From Psychroflexus aurantiacus (GTDB lineage: Bacteria > Bacteroidota > Bacteroidia > Flavobacteriales > Flavobacteriaceae): a stretch of DNA of 64,000 nt. The position numbers and the translations under genes were made by a program. Position 1 is the first letter of the stretch. Each line of letters opens with the position of its first letter. The stretch is taken from NCBI RefSeq assembly GCF_010820555.1, contig NZ_JAAIKD010000006.1:23296-87295 (forward strand), read 5' to 3'. Shown piece by piece: positions 31,818-40,188 of the stretch. Under the pieces are notes generated by a model. The model searched no databases. It was not told the origin of the DNA and was given only the letters and a program-made list of their open reading frames with translations.

Positions 31818-32504
31818 ATGAAAAAATCTGATATCACTATACTTGTTGTGGATGACGATCCGGATATCCTGGAGATTCTAAGCTACAATTTAAACGCTGA
31901 AGGCTACAAAGTCGTCACTGCCGAAAATGGAGTGGAAGCCGTTAAAAAGGCAAAAAAGAAGAAGCCTCAGTTAGTGATTTTGGATGTGATGATGCCAGAA
32001 ATGGATGGGATAGAAGCCTGTGAGCAAATTCGGGAAACCAAAGGTTTGGAAAACACACTCATCACGTTTTTAACCGCAAGAGGGGAGGATTATTCTCAGG
32101 TAGCAGGATTTGACGCCGGAGCCGATGATTATATCACTAAACCGGTAAGACCTAAAGTACTGATGAGTAAAGTCAAAGCCTTATTAAGACGTTTCAAATC
32201 CGGTGCTCCAGATCAGAAGATTTATGAAATTGGCGATATCACCATCAATAGAGATGAATATAAAATCACCAGTCAGGGGACAGAGATGACCTTGCCCAGA
32301 AAAGAATTTGAATTGCTATCTTTACTCACTTCAGAACCCAATAAAGTCTTCAAAAGGGATGATATTTTAAACACGGTCTGGGGGAATGAAGTCGTGGTAG
32401 GTGGGAGAACCATCGATGTCCACATTCGAAAGTTGAGAGAAAAATTGGGCGACGATAAATTCAAAACAGTGAAAGGCGTCGGCTATAAGTTTGTTCATGA
32501 ATGA
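31818..32504 (+). CDS. Response regulator, OmpR/PhoB family
   Basis: 228 residues. The receiver domain (about 5-120) has the acidic pocket VVDDDPD, phosphoacceptor Asp56 in LVILDVMMPEMDG, and Lys in DYITKPVRP. A winged-helix DNA-binding domain (about 130-226) ends in RTIDVHIRKLREKLG and TVKGVGYKF. It shares four bases with the histidine kinase gene. Its position next to a TonB receptor suggests that receptor as target, and the kinase topology (see that entry) is PhoR-like, so phosphate sensing is possible but not shown. Confidence 0.93.
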   Translation: MKKSDITILVVDDDPDILEILSYNLNAEGYKVVTAENGVEAVKKAKKKKPQLVILDVMMPEMDGIEACEQIRETKGLENTLITFLTARGEDYSQVAGFDAGADDYITKPVRPKVLMSKVKALLRRFKSGAPDQKIYEIGDITINRDEYKITSQGTEMTLPRKEFELLSLLTSEPNKVFKRDDILNTVWGNEVVVGGRTIDVHIRKLREKLGDDKFKTVKGVGYKFVHE

Positions 32505-33580
32505 GTAAAAAATTCAAAAGATCCTATAAGTTTGCCCTGAACACCTCTTCCTACATCACTCTTTTTCTTACAGGGCTGGTGACCTTATACGAGTATATTC
32601 AACTGGAAGTCAATTTGGCTTCTATTTTTGTTTTTGCCCTGGTCTGTTTTGTATTTTCATTTCTGATTATTCAGTTGAGAATTGAATATTTTATCTACAA
32701 GCGGGTAAAATCGATTTACGACAGTGTTTCTTTACTGGACAAATCTTCGCTGAGCAGTCAGCGGACGACCTCTGATATGAAAACCCTGACCGAGGAAGTG
32801 GAGCGTTTTGCAAAAGGTAAAAAGCTCGAAATTGAAACGCTCAAAGTGAGGGAAAACTACAGGAAAGAATTTATAGGCAATGTGTCTCACGAGTTAAAAA
32901 CCCCTTTGTTTACAGTGCAGGGCTATATACTTACGCTTCTGGATGGGGCCATTAAAGATAAAAAAGTAAGAAAAAAATACCTCAATAGAGCTAGCAAAGG
33001 GGTGGATAGACTGATCTATATCGTCAAAGATCTGGATATGATTACCAAGCTGGAAACCGGCGATCTTAATCTTTACATAGAAACCTTCGATCTTGTGGAT
33101 CTTGTAGAAAGCGTCTTCGATTTACTGGAGATGAAGTCTGCCAAAAAAGAAATAAGCCTGAGCTTCGATAAAGCCTATGCGCCTATCTATGTAGAAGGGG
33201 ATAAAGAGCGGATACAGCAGGTGGTGACGAATCTTATTGTCAATTCTATCAAGTATGGCAAGAAGGGAGGAACCTCTGAGATCAGTTTTGATGAGGTGAA
33301 AAATTCAAAAATCATGCTGCGTGTCACCGATAACGGGGAGGGCATCGAAAAGGAACATATCCCAAGACTTTTTGAACGTTTCTTTAGAGTCGATAAAACG
33401 GGGTCCAGGCGGGAAGGTGGCTCAGGACTGGGACTCTCGATTGTTAAGCACATTATGGAAGCCCATAATGAGCAGGTCTATGTGGATAGCGTTTACGGGA
33501 TTGGCAGCGAATTCTCCTTCACGCTTCCAAAGTCTGCCGAAATGCCGGAAGAGGAAACCGAGGCCACTCTTCAGAATTAA
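32501..33580 (+). CDS. Sensor histidine kinase, PhoR-like topology
   Basis: 359 residues. Two membrane helices (about 14-32 and 38-60) are joined by only a few residues, so there is no real periplasmic sensor. The HisKA motif FIGNVSHELKTPL places the phosphorylated His at 130. The ATPase domain has the N box (NLIVNSIKYG), G1 (DNGEGIE), F box (LFERFFRVD) and G2 (GGSGLGLSIV). It pairs with the regulator upstream. Its 3' end overlaps the convergent glycosyltransferase gene by 62 bases. Confidence 0.93.
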   Translation: MSKKFKRSYKFALNTSSYITLFLTGLVTLYEYIQLEVNLASIFVFALVCFVFSFLIIQLRIEYFIYKRVKSIYDSVSLLDKSSLSSQRTTSDMKTLTEEVERFAKGKKLEIETLKVRENYRKEFIGNVSHELKTPLFTVQGYILTLLDGAIKDKKVRKKYLNRASKGVDRLIYIVKDLDMITKLETGDLNLYIETFDLVDLVESVFDLLEMKSAKKEISLSFDKAYAPIYVEGDKERIQQVVTNLIVNSIKYGKKGGTSEISFDEVKNSKIMLRVTDNGEGIEKEHIPRLFERFFRVDKTGSRREGGSGLGLSIVKHIMEAHNEQVYVDSVYGIGSEFSFTLPKSAEMPEEETEATLQN

Positions 33581-34583
33581 ATCCGGAATACATCTCCAGG
33601 TTTTCCAGGTCAGTCGTTTTAAATTTCTTCTGGGAAGAACATGGAGCAATTTTCTGTTTCTCCAGTCGATCTGCCAGATATTCCTGCTCCCCCTGATGCG
33701 GGGTAGGGACAAAAAACACGGTTTTACCCAAACAGGCCATATCCATTACCGAAGAATAGCCCGATCTGCAAATCACGATCCTGGCGCTGCAAATCAAGGT
33801 GTTGAGTTCCCGAGATTTCAGATGGTTATAAACGCTGAGGTGTGGCGGTAAGTTTTGAAGGACGTCTTGATTGTAGACGCCTCGAACAATCACACAGGTT
33901 TTGGAAGTGAGTTTTATGAACGATTCTATGAGTTTCTCTTCAAACTGGGTACGAAGGGGTTCCGGACCGGAAATAACCGCCAGATAATCTATTTTTTCTT
34001 CAAGTTCTAAGGTTTTAAACCGGCTCAAAACACCAATTCGCTTCACGGGTACATTTACCTGTTTCGATAGACTTAAAATTCCGCTCAGAGAAGGAGTCGT
34101 ATCCGTGTCTGGCACCCAGACCTCAGCAAAGCGGTTGAGTTGTTTAGCATTGAAATAGGAAGAACTATAAGAAAATAAACCTGCTTTAAATTGAAGTTGG
34201 TGACAGAGGATTACAGACCTCACTTTCTTGGAGTAAGCGCCAAATCTATGATCTGAAAGGATAAGGTCTACTCCGTGTTTATCGACGTATGCTTCAACCA
34301 GATCCTCGTCCATAAGTGCTCTTTTCTGAAGTCCAATGCCCTGCAGCACCAATTTAAGATAAAAATAAAAACCAAAGCTTGAATAGGTCACCTGACTTGA
34401 ATGTAATTCCAAAACTTCAAGTTCAGGAAATTCGTCTTTCAGCAATTGCAGGGCGTTTCCATCTGAAGCCAGGCTTACTTTGGAGCCCTGGTTCAGAAAA
34501 TAGCGGATGACAGGGATACACCTTGTAGCGTGGCCCAGCCCCCAGTTAAGCGGGGAAACTAAAACATGACGGGGAAAAGCCAT
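33519..34583 (-). CDS. MurG-like (GT28) glycosyltransferase
   Basis: 354 residues with two Rossmann halves. SPLNWGLGHATRCIPVIRYF is the glycine-rich acceptor loop, and VICRSGYSSVMDMACLGK with PTPHQGEQEYLADRLE is the nucleotide-sugar-binding half of the GT-B fold. Similar proteins are common in flavobacteria with unknown acceptors. The last 21 codons or so lie antisense to the end of the histidine kinase gene; the C-terminal PAFRQTLEA encoded there may be dispensable. Confidence 0.82.
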   Translation of the reverse strand: MAFPRHVLVSPLNWGLGHATRCIPVIRYFLNQGSKVSLASDGNALQLLKDEFPELEVLELHSSQVTYSSFGFYFYLKLVLQGIGLQKRALMDEDLVEAYVDKHGVDLILSDHRFGAYSKKVRSVILCHQLQFKAGLFSYSSSYFNAKQLNRFAEVWVPDTDTTPSLSGILSLSKQVNVPVKRIGVLSRFKTLELEEKIDYLAVISGPEPLRTQFEEKLIESFIKLTSKTCVIVRGVYNQDVLQNLPPHLSVYNHLKSRELNTLICSARIVICRSGYSSVMDMACLGKTVFFVPTPHQGEQEYLADRLEKQKIAPCSSQKKFKTTDLENLEMYSGFNSEEWPRFPLPAFRQTLEA

Positions 34584-34642
34584 AATAGAAGATTTTGCGT
34601 ATTGGTAAATTTAGTTAATTTTACACGAAAATTTCAGCAAAG

Positions 34643-35320
34643 GTGGGGAGTAAAAACAAACTAAAACGGTTTCAAGAGAATGAGGTTTTCGAAAATGTAG
34701 TCCAGCCTACACGTTCTGAAATTGTAGAGGAAACCTATGCCTATAAAGGCAAGTGGAAACAGGAGTTTTTTAAAAATAACAATCCCTTAGTCCTGGAACT
34801 GGGCTGTGGCAAAGGTGAATATACAGTGGGACTGGCCAGAAGAAATCCAGACACCAATTTTTTGGGCATTGATATCAAAGGCGCCAGGTTTTGGAGAGGT
34901 GCCAAAACGGCGCTGGAAGATAATATGACCAATGTAGGATTCCTGAGAACACAAATCGAGCTGGTAGACCAGGTTTTTGCAGAAGGCGAAGTCGATGAAA
35001 TCTGGATCACGTTCCCCGACCCGCAAATCAAATGGAAACGTACCAAGCACAGAATGACCAATCCTGAGTTTTTAGAAAAGTACAAAACGATTTTGGCTAA
35101 AGACGGCATCGTGCATCTGAAAACCGATAGTGAGTTTATGCATGGGTATACGCTGGGTATTCTGGAAGGCCTTGGGCATGACATCATCTACGCCCATCAT
35201 GATATTTATGTGAATCATGAAGCTCCGGAAGAAGTGGTGGGTATCCAGACCTTTTATGAACAGCAATATCTAGATAAAAAGAAATCTATAACCTATCTGA
35301 AATTCAGACTTAAGCCATAG
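34643..35320 (+). CDS. trmB: tRNA (guanine-N7-)-methyltransferase
   Basis: Forms m7G46 in tRNA. 225 residues; VLELGCGKGEYTVGLA binds S-adenosylmethionine and WITFPDPQIKWKRTKHRM is the TrmB catalytic/tRNA-binding segment (FPDPxxKxRHxKRR type). The start is GTG 34643, because MGSKNKLKRF is the conserved N-terminus. The next gene begins three bases after its stop. Confidence 0.95.
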   Translation: MGSKNKLKRFQENEVFENVVQPTRSEIVEETYAYKGKWKQEFFKNNNPLVLELGCGKGEYTVGLARRNPDTNFLGIDIKGARFWRGAKTALEDNMTNVGFLRTQIELVDQVFAEGEVDEIWITFPDPQIKWKRTKHRMTNPEFLEKYKTILAKDGIVHLKTDSEFMHGYTLGILEGLGHDIIYAHHDIYVNHEAPEEVVGIQTFYEQQYLDKKKSITYLKFRLKP

Positions 35321-35323
35321 TTT

Positions 35324-35938
35324 TTGGAGTATTTACAAATTTATCTTTTCACCTACCTGGCTGCTTTGGTTGGCGTAATTCCGCCAGGCTTAGTCAATAT
35401 GAGTGTGGCTAAAACCTGCCTGGAAAGGGGAAGGCGTAATGGAGTTTTAATGGCTTTCGGAGCTTCCAGCATTGTGTTTTTCCAGGCCCTGTTGGCGGTT
35501 TTAATTTCAAAATTTATATTCTCAAACCCGTATGTTAAGAATATTTTTCTGCAGGCGGGAATTGCCATACTCATCCTGATGTTTATTTATTTTTTGCTCT
35601 CGGCCAATTATAAAAAAACGCAGAGGAATATCAAAAAGCGCACGGGAACCAAGAGTTTTTTTACCGGCGTTTTGGTATCGGCCATCAATATTTTTCCCAT
35701 CCCTTATTTTGTGCTTATAGCCACCTTGCTAAGCAATAATTTCAAAATAGCCTTCTCTTTTTACAGCGACTTGTTTTTCGCGTTAAGTGCTGCCCTGGGA
35801 ACACTGACAACCCTTTATTTTTATGTGATCTTTATGATGCGAATAGGGGGTAAAACAGAACTTTTTAAAAGGTATTCCAACTATTTCATGGCTCTTTTGA
35901 TGCTTATTCTTATCGTCGTGACCTGGTTTCGTCTCTAA
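35324..35938 (+). CDS. LysE-type amino-acid exporter
   Basis: 204 residues with six predicted membrane helices; IPPGLVNMSVAKTCLERG near the N-terminus is the PGP-like loop of the LysE/RhtB superfamily. Exports an amino acid or small metabolite. The best start is TTG 35324, three bases after trmB, which gives the whole first helix. It is followed by the alkyltransferase-like gene after 11 bases, so three genes probably form one transcript. Confidence 0.82.
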   Translation: MEYLQIYLFTYLAALVGVIPPGLVNMSVAKTCLERGRRNGVLMAFGASSIVFFQALLAVLISKFIFSNPYVKNIFLQAGIAILILMFIYFLLSANYKKTQRNIKKRTGTKSFFTGVLVSAINIFPIPYFVLIATLLSNNFKIAFSFYSDLFFALSAALGTLTTLYFYVIFMMRIGGKTELFKRYSNYFMALLMLILIVVTWFRL

Positions 35939-35949
35939 GAACTATAAAA

Positions 35950-36279
35950 ATGGCCAACTCAGATTTTTTTGAAAAAGTATATGCAATAGTCGCCCGCATT
36001 CCAGAAGGGAAAGTCACAAGCTACGGCGCTATTGCCAAAGCTATAGGCTCAGCCAAAAGTTCCCGAACGGTAGGCTATGCTATGAATGCCTGTGTAAAAT
36101 TAGATCGCGACCTTCCCGCCCATCGCGTGGTTAATCGAAACGGCGTTTTAACAGGGAAACACCATTTCCCCGGTCAGGATACGATGCGAAAGTTGCTGGA
36201 AGAAGAAGGCCTGAACATCGAAAATGACCAGATTAAAAACTTTAAATTTTATTTTTGGGAACCGCCTATAAATCAGTAG
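35950..36279 (+). CDS. Alkyltransferase-like protein (ATL), MGMT family without the active cysteine
   Basis: 109 residues consisting of the C-terminal DNA-binding domain of O6-alkylguanine-DNA alkyltransferase. IPEGKVTSYGAIAKAIG and SSRTVGYAMNAC are the helix-turn-helix segments. The acceptor motif PCHRV reads PAHRV (Ala57), so it cannot accept alkyl groups. ATL proteins bind O6-alkylguanine and hand the lesion to nucleotide excision repair. Normal length for an ATL. Cotranscribed with the LysE-type gene. Confidence 0.9.
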   Translation: MANSDFFEKVYAIVARIPEGKVTSYGAIAKAIGSAKSSRTVGYAMNACVKLDRDLPAHRVVNRNGVLTGKHHFPGQDTMRKLLEEEGLNIENDQIKNFKFYFWEPPINQ

Positions 36280-36338
36280 GTTGTAAATTCATCTTTAATA
36301 TTTACTTAAAAAATGCTCAAAATATTGATTTAATGCTA

Positions 36339-36422
36339 TATATTCGCATCAGGATGAAGTTTTTCACAATAGATTGGTTAATTAGCAAAGCCCTGGTTTT
36401 ATAACCGGGGCTTTGTGTTTTT
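36339..36422 (+). ncRNA. Predicted small RNA, copy 1
   Basis: The unit opens with TATATTCG (a near -7 box, 36339-36346). About 40 unpaired bases follow from near 36352, then a 13-base-pair hairpin (36386-36398 with 36403-36415) and TGTTTTT. Expected transcript about 70 nt. It is 88% identical to copy 2 (74 of 84 positions). The 16-codon frame from ATG 36354 is probably fortuitous, because its differences from copy 2 are all amino-acid-changing. The promoter box departs from consensus at one key T and I find no -33 TTG, so this copy may be weaker. Confidence 0.65.
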
Positions 36423-36541
36423 ACCCCATTTTTGAACTTTGATTTGTTTATAATAGGATTATAGGGTTTTATTGGCAATTGTTAAGTTTTAATTTGGTAT
36501 AAATTAATACCTTAATTGCTTTGAAATCTAAACTTATCTTT

Positions 36542-36625
36542 TATATTTGTGTCAGGATGAAGTTTTTCATAATAGATTGGTTAATTATCAAAGCCCCAGA
36601 TTCATAACTGGGGCTTTGTGTTTTT
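36542..36625 (+). ncRNA. Predicted small RNA, copy 2
   Basis: Here the promoter is better: TTG at 36521-36523 and TATATTTG at 36542-36549, 18 bases apart. The unpaired 5' part (from AGGATGAAG) is almost identical to copy 1. The terminator hairpin pairs 36589-36599 with 36608-36618, followed by TGTTTTT. Relative to copy 1, one G-C pair has become A-T (36598 with 36609) and one G.U has become C-G, keeping the stem. Transcript about 70 nt. I cannot name a family. Confidence 0.7.
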
Positions 36626-36783
36626 ATAAACTTTTCTATAGTTATAGCACTTAGTCTTTTTTTTGACTCGACAGGGCTCATGATCAGAAAGCAGCTTTGT
36701 TTTTCGCAGGATTTCATCATTAATTTGTCACTACTTTTTTAAGAGGCTTTAAAATATTTCTGTAATGCTTTAGTTTTACACAC

Positions 36784-39700
36784 ATGAGGCAACTTCTTTT
36801 TTATGTCTTTTTGTGTGGCGGAGTAACTTCACTTTGGGCGCAGTCCGGACTGGTAACCAAAACGCTTGCTATCCGGGACACCATACAGCTGGAACAGGTG
36901 AGTATAAGCCCATTTCAATTTAAGTTGCAGACCACAGACAGCGTAGAAATAAGACCTTCACTTTACCAGATTGATTTTCCCCTGGCTCAGCTGATTCCCT
37001 TTTCAGAATTGAAACGAACCCGGGACAGTTTAATAGTGACTTACTTAAAGTATCCGGATTTTCTTACCAAAACCTATAAAGCACTCGATGAAAAGCTTAT
37101 TCTGGATACCGGTGATCCGGTAGATAATCTCTATGAACTTCAGCAGCAGAAACAGCCCGGTAATTTTATTCCCTTTTCAGGCCTGAGTACCAGCGGGAGT
37201 ATCTCTCGTGCGATCAGTGTGGGGAATAACCAGAATGCGGTGGTGAGGTCTGAACTTGACTTACAGATCTCAGGGAAAATCTCAGAAAACGTGGTTTTGC
37301 GAGCCTCCATACAGGATGATAATGTACCAGTGCAGTCCGGAGGTTATACTCAGCAGCTCAATGAATTTGATCAGATCTTTATTGAACTGCAAGCCGAAAA
37401 GTGGCGAATCCGAGCCGGGGATATAGACTTGGTGGAAAACCAGTCTTTTTTTGCCTCCTATACCAAGCGTGTACAGGGTCTTTTGCTTTCTGCAGAGGTT
37501 GGAAATGAAGAACGGCAGACTGAGGTTTATGGAGCTGCGGCTTTGGTAAGAGGTGTGTTTACCAGGAGTGAATTAACTGCGATTGAAGGCAATCAGGGGC
37601 CTTATAAACTCGTAGGAGACAACGGCCAGCTTTACGTTTTAATAGTCTCCGGAAGTGAAGATGTGTATGTGAATGGAAGACTGCTTACCCGAGGTGAAAA
37701 TGAAGATTATCTGATCGATTATAATGCCGGTGAAGTTATTTTTAACTCTACATTTCCGATTACGTCTGAAATGCGAATCGTCGTGGAATACCAGGTTTCC
37801 GACAGGAATTTTTCAAGAATCGTTGCCACAACGGGGTCCCGTTTTAGATCCGAATCTCTTCAGCTAAACGGATTTCTCTACAACGAAAATGATCTTAAAA
37901 ATCAGCCATTACAGCAAAGTCTTACCGATGAGCAGGTGGATGTGCTGGAAGAAGCAGGTGATGACCAAAGTGACATGTTTGCCCCCAGCGCTGTTCCAGC
38001 CGAGTTTTCTGAAAACAGAATTTTATACACCAAAACATTTCTGGACGGTCGGGAGATCTTTGTTTTCTCTTCCGATCCGGAGGCTGAACTCTTCCAGGTT
38101 CGCTTTACCAATGTAGGTCCCAATCAGGGAAACTATGTTCTTTCAAGCCAGGATGCTATTGCGACGATTTATGAGTATGTGTCTCCGGTTAACAGCGTTC
38201 CACAGGGTAATTTTGAACCTATTGTTCGACTCTTTGCGCCTACCAAACTCCAAATCGCTATGCTGAATGGTGTGTATTCACCTTCCGAAAAATCCAGCAT
38301 TCAATTTGAAGTTGCCGCGAGTAACGCCGATGAGAATCTGTTTTCAGAACTGGATCAGGGAGATAACCGCGGTTTGGCTGCTCAGTTTTCGGTCAACCAG
38401 ACCCTTTATAAATCCGAAGCCAACAACAGCCTAGATGTGTTTGCAAACCTTAATTTTATAGAAGATACCTACACCAGTATAGAGCGTCTGTACAACGTAG
38501 AATTCACCAGAGACTGGAATCTGTTCAATCCCTCGGGAGACCAGCTTTTTTTGGATGCTGGTTTTGATTATCGAAATAACTTGGAAAGTTTTACGCGGTA
38601 TAACTTTCAGCGTCTGTCTTATTCAAAGAATTTCTTAGGTCAGAAACATTCTATAATCGCCAGGCAAATTCAGAACAAATTCAGAATAGATGTCAACGCC
38701 AGCTACCTGGATAGCGAATCCCCTGTTTTGACCTCAAAATTTGCCAGAGCCGGGGTTTCCGGAATTTATGATTTCGGGAAGTTTTGGTCTGGATTGCGCT
38801 ACACTATGGAAGATAACCAGGAACTGCGAGTAGAAACGGAAGAGTTTACACCCAACACCCAGCGGTTTTCCGGTTATGAAGTCTTTTCCGGAGTTGGAGA
38901 TTCCACAAGTGTGTATGTGGAAGCAGGCTATCGGTACAGACAAAACGATAGTTTGAGAGCAAATCTGCTAAAACGCGTCAATACCTCCAGTAACTATTTC
39001 GTGCGCTCACAACTGGTCAATACGAAAGCTTCCAGATTAAGCCTGTTTGCGAATTTGAGAACTCTAAAATTTAAGGAAGAAAACAGAGCCGATGAGCAGA
39101 CTTTAAACTCCAGAATCGTCTATTCTCAAAATCTATGGAACCGGCTTGTCAATCTCAATACAACTTACGAAACCAGCAGTGGAAGCATAGCTCAGCAGGA
39201 ATTCACTTACCTAGAAGTAGAACCGGGACAGGGGCAATACACCTGGATCGATTACAACGAAAACGCCATCCAGGAACTGAATGAATTTGAAATCGCTCAA
39301 TTCCAGGATGAAGGCCGTTACGTGAGGATTTTACTGCCCAATCAAATCTTTGTCAGAACCAATCAGGCTCGTTTCAGCCAGCAATTCACATTGAATTTTC
39401 AAACCTGGCAAAATCAGAAAGGCTGGAAAAAAATCGCCTCTCACTTTTATAACCAGACCTCCTTATTGCTGGATAAAAAAATGAGAAAAGATGGGAATTC
39501 GCTTAGTCTCAATCCTTTTAAATCCAGCGGTCAGGAGGTTTTGGGTGAGAACACGACCTTTAGAAACATCCTTTTTTTTAACAGAGGCCTGCAGAAGTTT
39601 ACTACCTCCTATAATTTTACGAAAAACACCACCAAAAACCTCACGGTTCTGGGGCTCCAAGAAAGTTCAAACCTGTTGCAGGAACTCAAGTTTATTCACA

Positions 39701-40188
39701 AATTTCAGGAAAGCTGGCTGATCACTTCAACTCAGGATTACAAGTCCTCTGAAAGTTTTTCAGATCAGTTTGAAAACAGAAACTTCACTATTGAAGGCTT
39801 CTCATTTCATCCCAAAGTCTCCTATTTACTGGGAGATAAACGTTTTGATGTTTTTTATGCATATACCTCAAAAGAAAATCAAATAGGGGGTCTGGAAGCC
39901 TTGAAGCAGCAGACCTTAGGTTTATCTTTTGTACTCAACAACAACCAGAAATATAGCATTACAGGGGAGGCCAGTTATATTCAGAATGACTTTGAAGGCG
40001 GTGCGTTTTCTCCGGTCGCTTACCAGATGCTGGAAGGTTTGCAGCCCAACGACAATTTTACCTGGTCGCTTTTTTTACAAAAGAAAATCACTGCTTTTCT
40101 GGATCTTAACCTGACCTATTTTGGCAGGAAAAGTGAAAACCTCAAGGCTATTCATACCGGTAGTGTTCAGTTGAGAGCCTTTTTCTAA
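36784..40188 (+). CDS. Large outer-membrane protein of unknown function
   Basis: 1134 residues; a signal peptide (cleavage near SLWAQ, residue 20) precedes a region with SGLSTSGSISRAISVGNNQNAV and strong beta-strand periodicity to the last residue (VQLRAFF, a C-terminal aromatic as in outer-membrane barrels). Phrases such as YVNGRLLTRGENEDYLIDYNAGEVIFN and TGRFRSESL-like strands recur in a family found across Bacteroidota, usually annotated as hypothetical. It might be related to the gliding/type IX protein SprA in style, but it is less than half that length and I do not equate them. It overlaps the mltD stop by four bases. Confidence 0.75.
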   Translation: MRQLLFYVFLCGGVTSLWAQSGLVTKTLAIRDTIQLEQVSISPFQFKLQTTDSVEIRPSLYQIDFPLAQLIPFSELKRTRDSLIVTYLKYPDFLTKTYKALDEKLILDTGDPVDNLYELQQQKQPGNFIPFSGLSTSGSISRAISVGNNQNAVVRSELDLQISGKISENVVLRASIQDDNVPVQSGGYTQQLNEFDQIFIELQAEKWRIRAGDIDLVENQSFFASYTKRVQGLLLSAEVGNEERQTEVYGAAALVRGVFTRSELTAIEGNQGPYKLVGDNGQLYVLIVSGSEDVYVNGRLLTRGENEDYLIDYNAGEVIFNSTFPITSEMRIVVEYQVSDRNFSRIVATTGSRFRSESLQLNGFLYNENDLKNQPLQQSLTDEQVDVLEEAGDDQSDMFAPSAVPAEFSENRILYTKTFLDGREIFVFSSDPEAELFQVRFTNVGPNQGNYVLSSQDAIATIYEYVSPVNSVPQGNFEPIVRLFAPTKLQIAMLNGVYSPSEKSSIQFEVAASNADENLFSELDQGDNRGLAAQFSVNQTLYKSEANNSLDVFANLNFIEDTYTSIERLYNVEFTRDWNLFNPSGDQLFLDAGFDYRNNLESFTRYNFQRLSYSKNFLGQKHSIIARQIQNKFRIDVNASYLDSESPVLTSKFARAGVSGIYDFGKFWSGLRYTMEDNQELRVETEEFTPNTQRFSGYEVFSGVGDSTSVYVEAGYRYRQNDSLRANLLKRVNTSSNYFVRSQLVNTKASRLSLFANLRTLKFKEENRADEQTLNSRIVYSQNLWNRLVNLNTTYETSSGSIAQQEFTYLEVEPGQGQYTWIDYNENAIQELNEFEIAQFQDEGRYVRILLPNQIFVRTNQARFSQQFTLNFQTWQNQKGWKKIASHFYNQTSLLLDKKMRKDGNSLSLNPFKSSGQEVLGENTTFRNILFFNRGLQKFTTSYNFTKNTTKNLTVLGLQESSNLLQELKFIHKFQESWLITSTQDYKSSESFSDQFENRNFTIEGFSFHPKVSYLLGDKRFDVFYAYTSKENQIGGLEALKQQTLGLSFVLNNNQKYSITGEASYIQNDFEGGAFSPVAYQMLEGLQPNDNFTWSLFLQKKITAFLDLNLTYFGRKSENLKAIHTGSVQLRAFF

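Larger units (their letters stand above)
36280..36783. other. 504-base region holding two tandem small-RNA-like units
   Basis: Between the ATL gene and the large outer-membrane protein gene there is no credible protein gene. It carries the two 84-nt units described separately (36339-36422 and 36542-36625), 119 bases apart, followed by about 155 bases with a TAGTTTTA word shortly before the next start and nothing else that I recognise. Confidence 0.7.

Noticed and set aside
33321..33851. 176-codon plus-strand frame across the kinase/glycosyltransferase junction
   Set aside because: It is out of frame with the kinase and antisense to the glycosyltransferase, with Cys/Arg-rich shadow composition.
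36354..36607. Two 16-codon frames (from ATG 36354 and ATG 36557) inside the small-RNA units, both ending in TAA in the hairpin loop
   Set aside because: All differences between the two frames change the amino acid, whereas base pairing and the untranslated-style 5' segment are kept. A leaderless micropeptide is not excluded but is the weaker reading.
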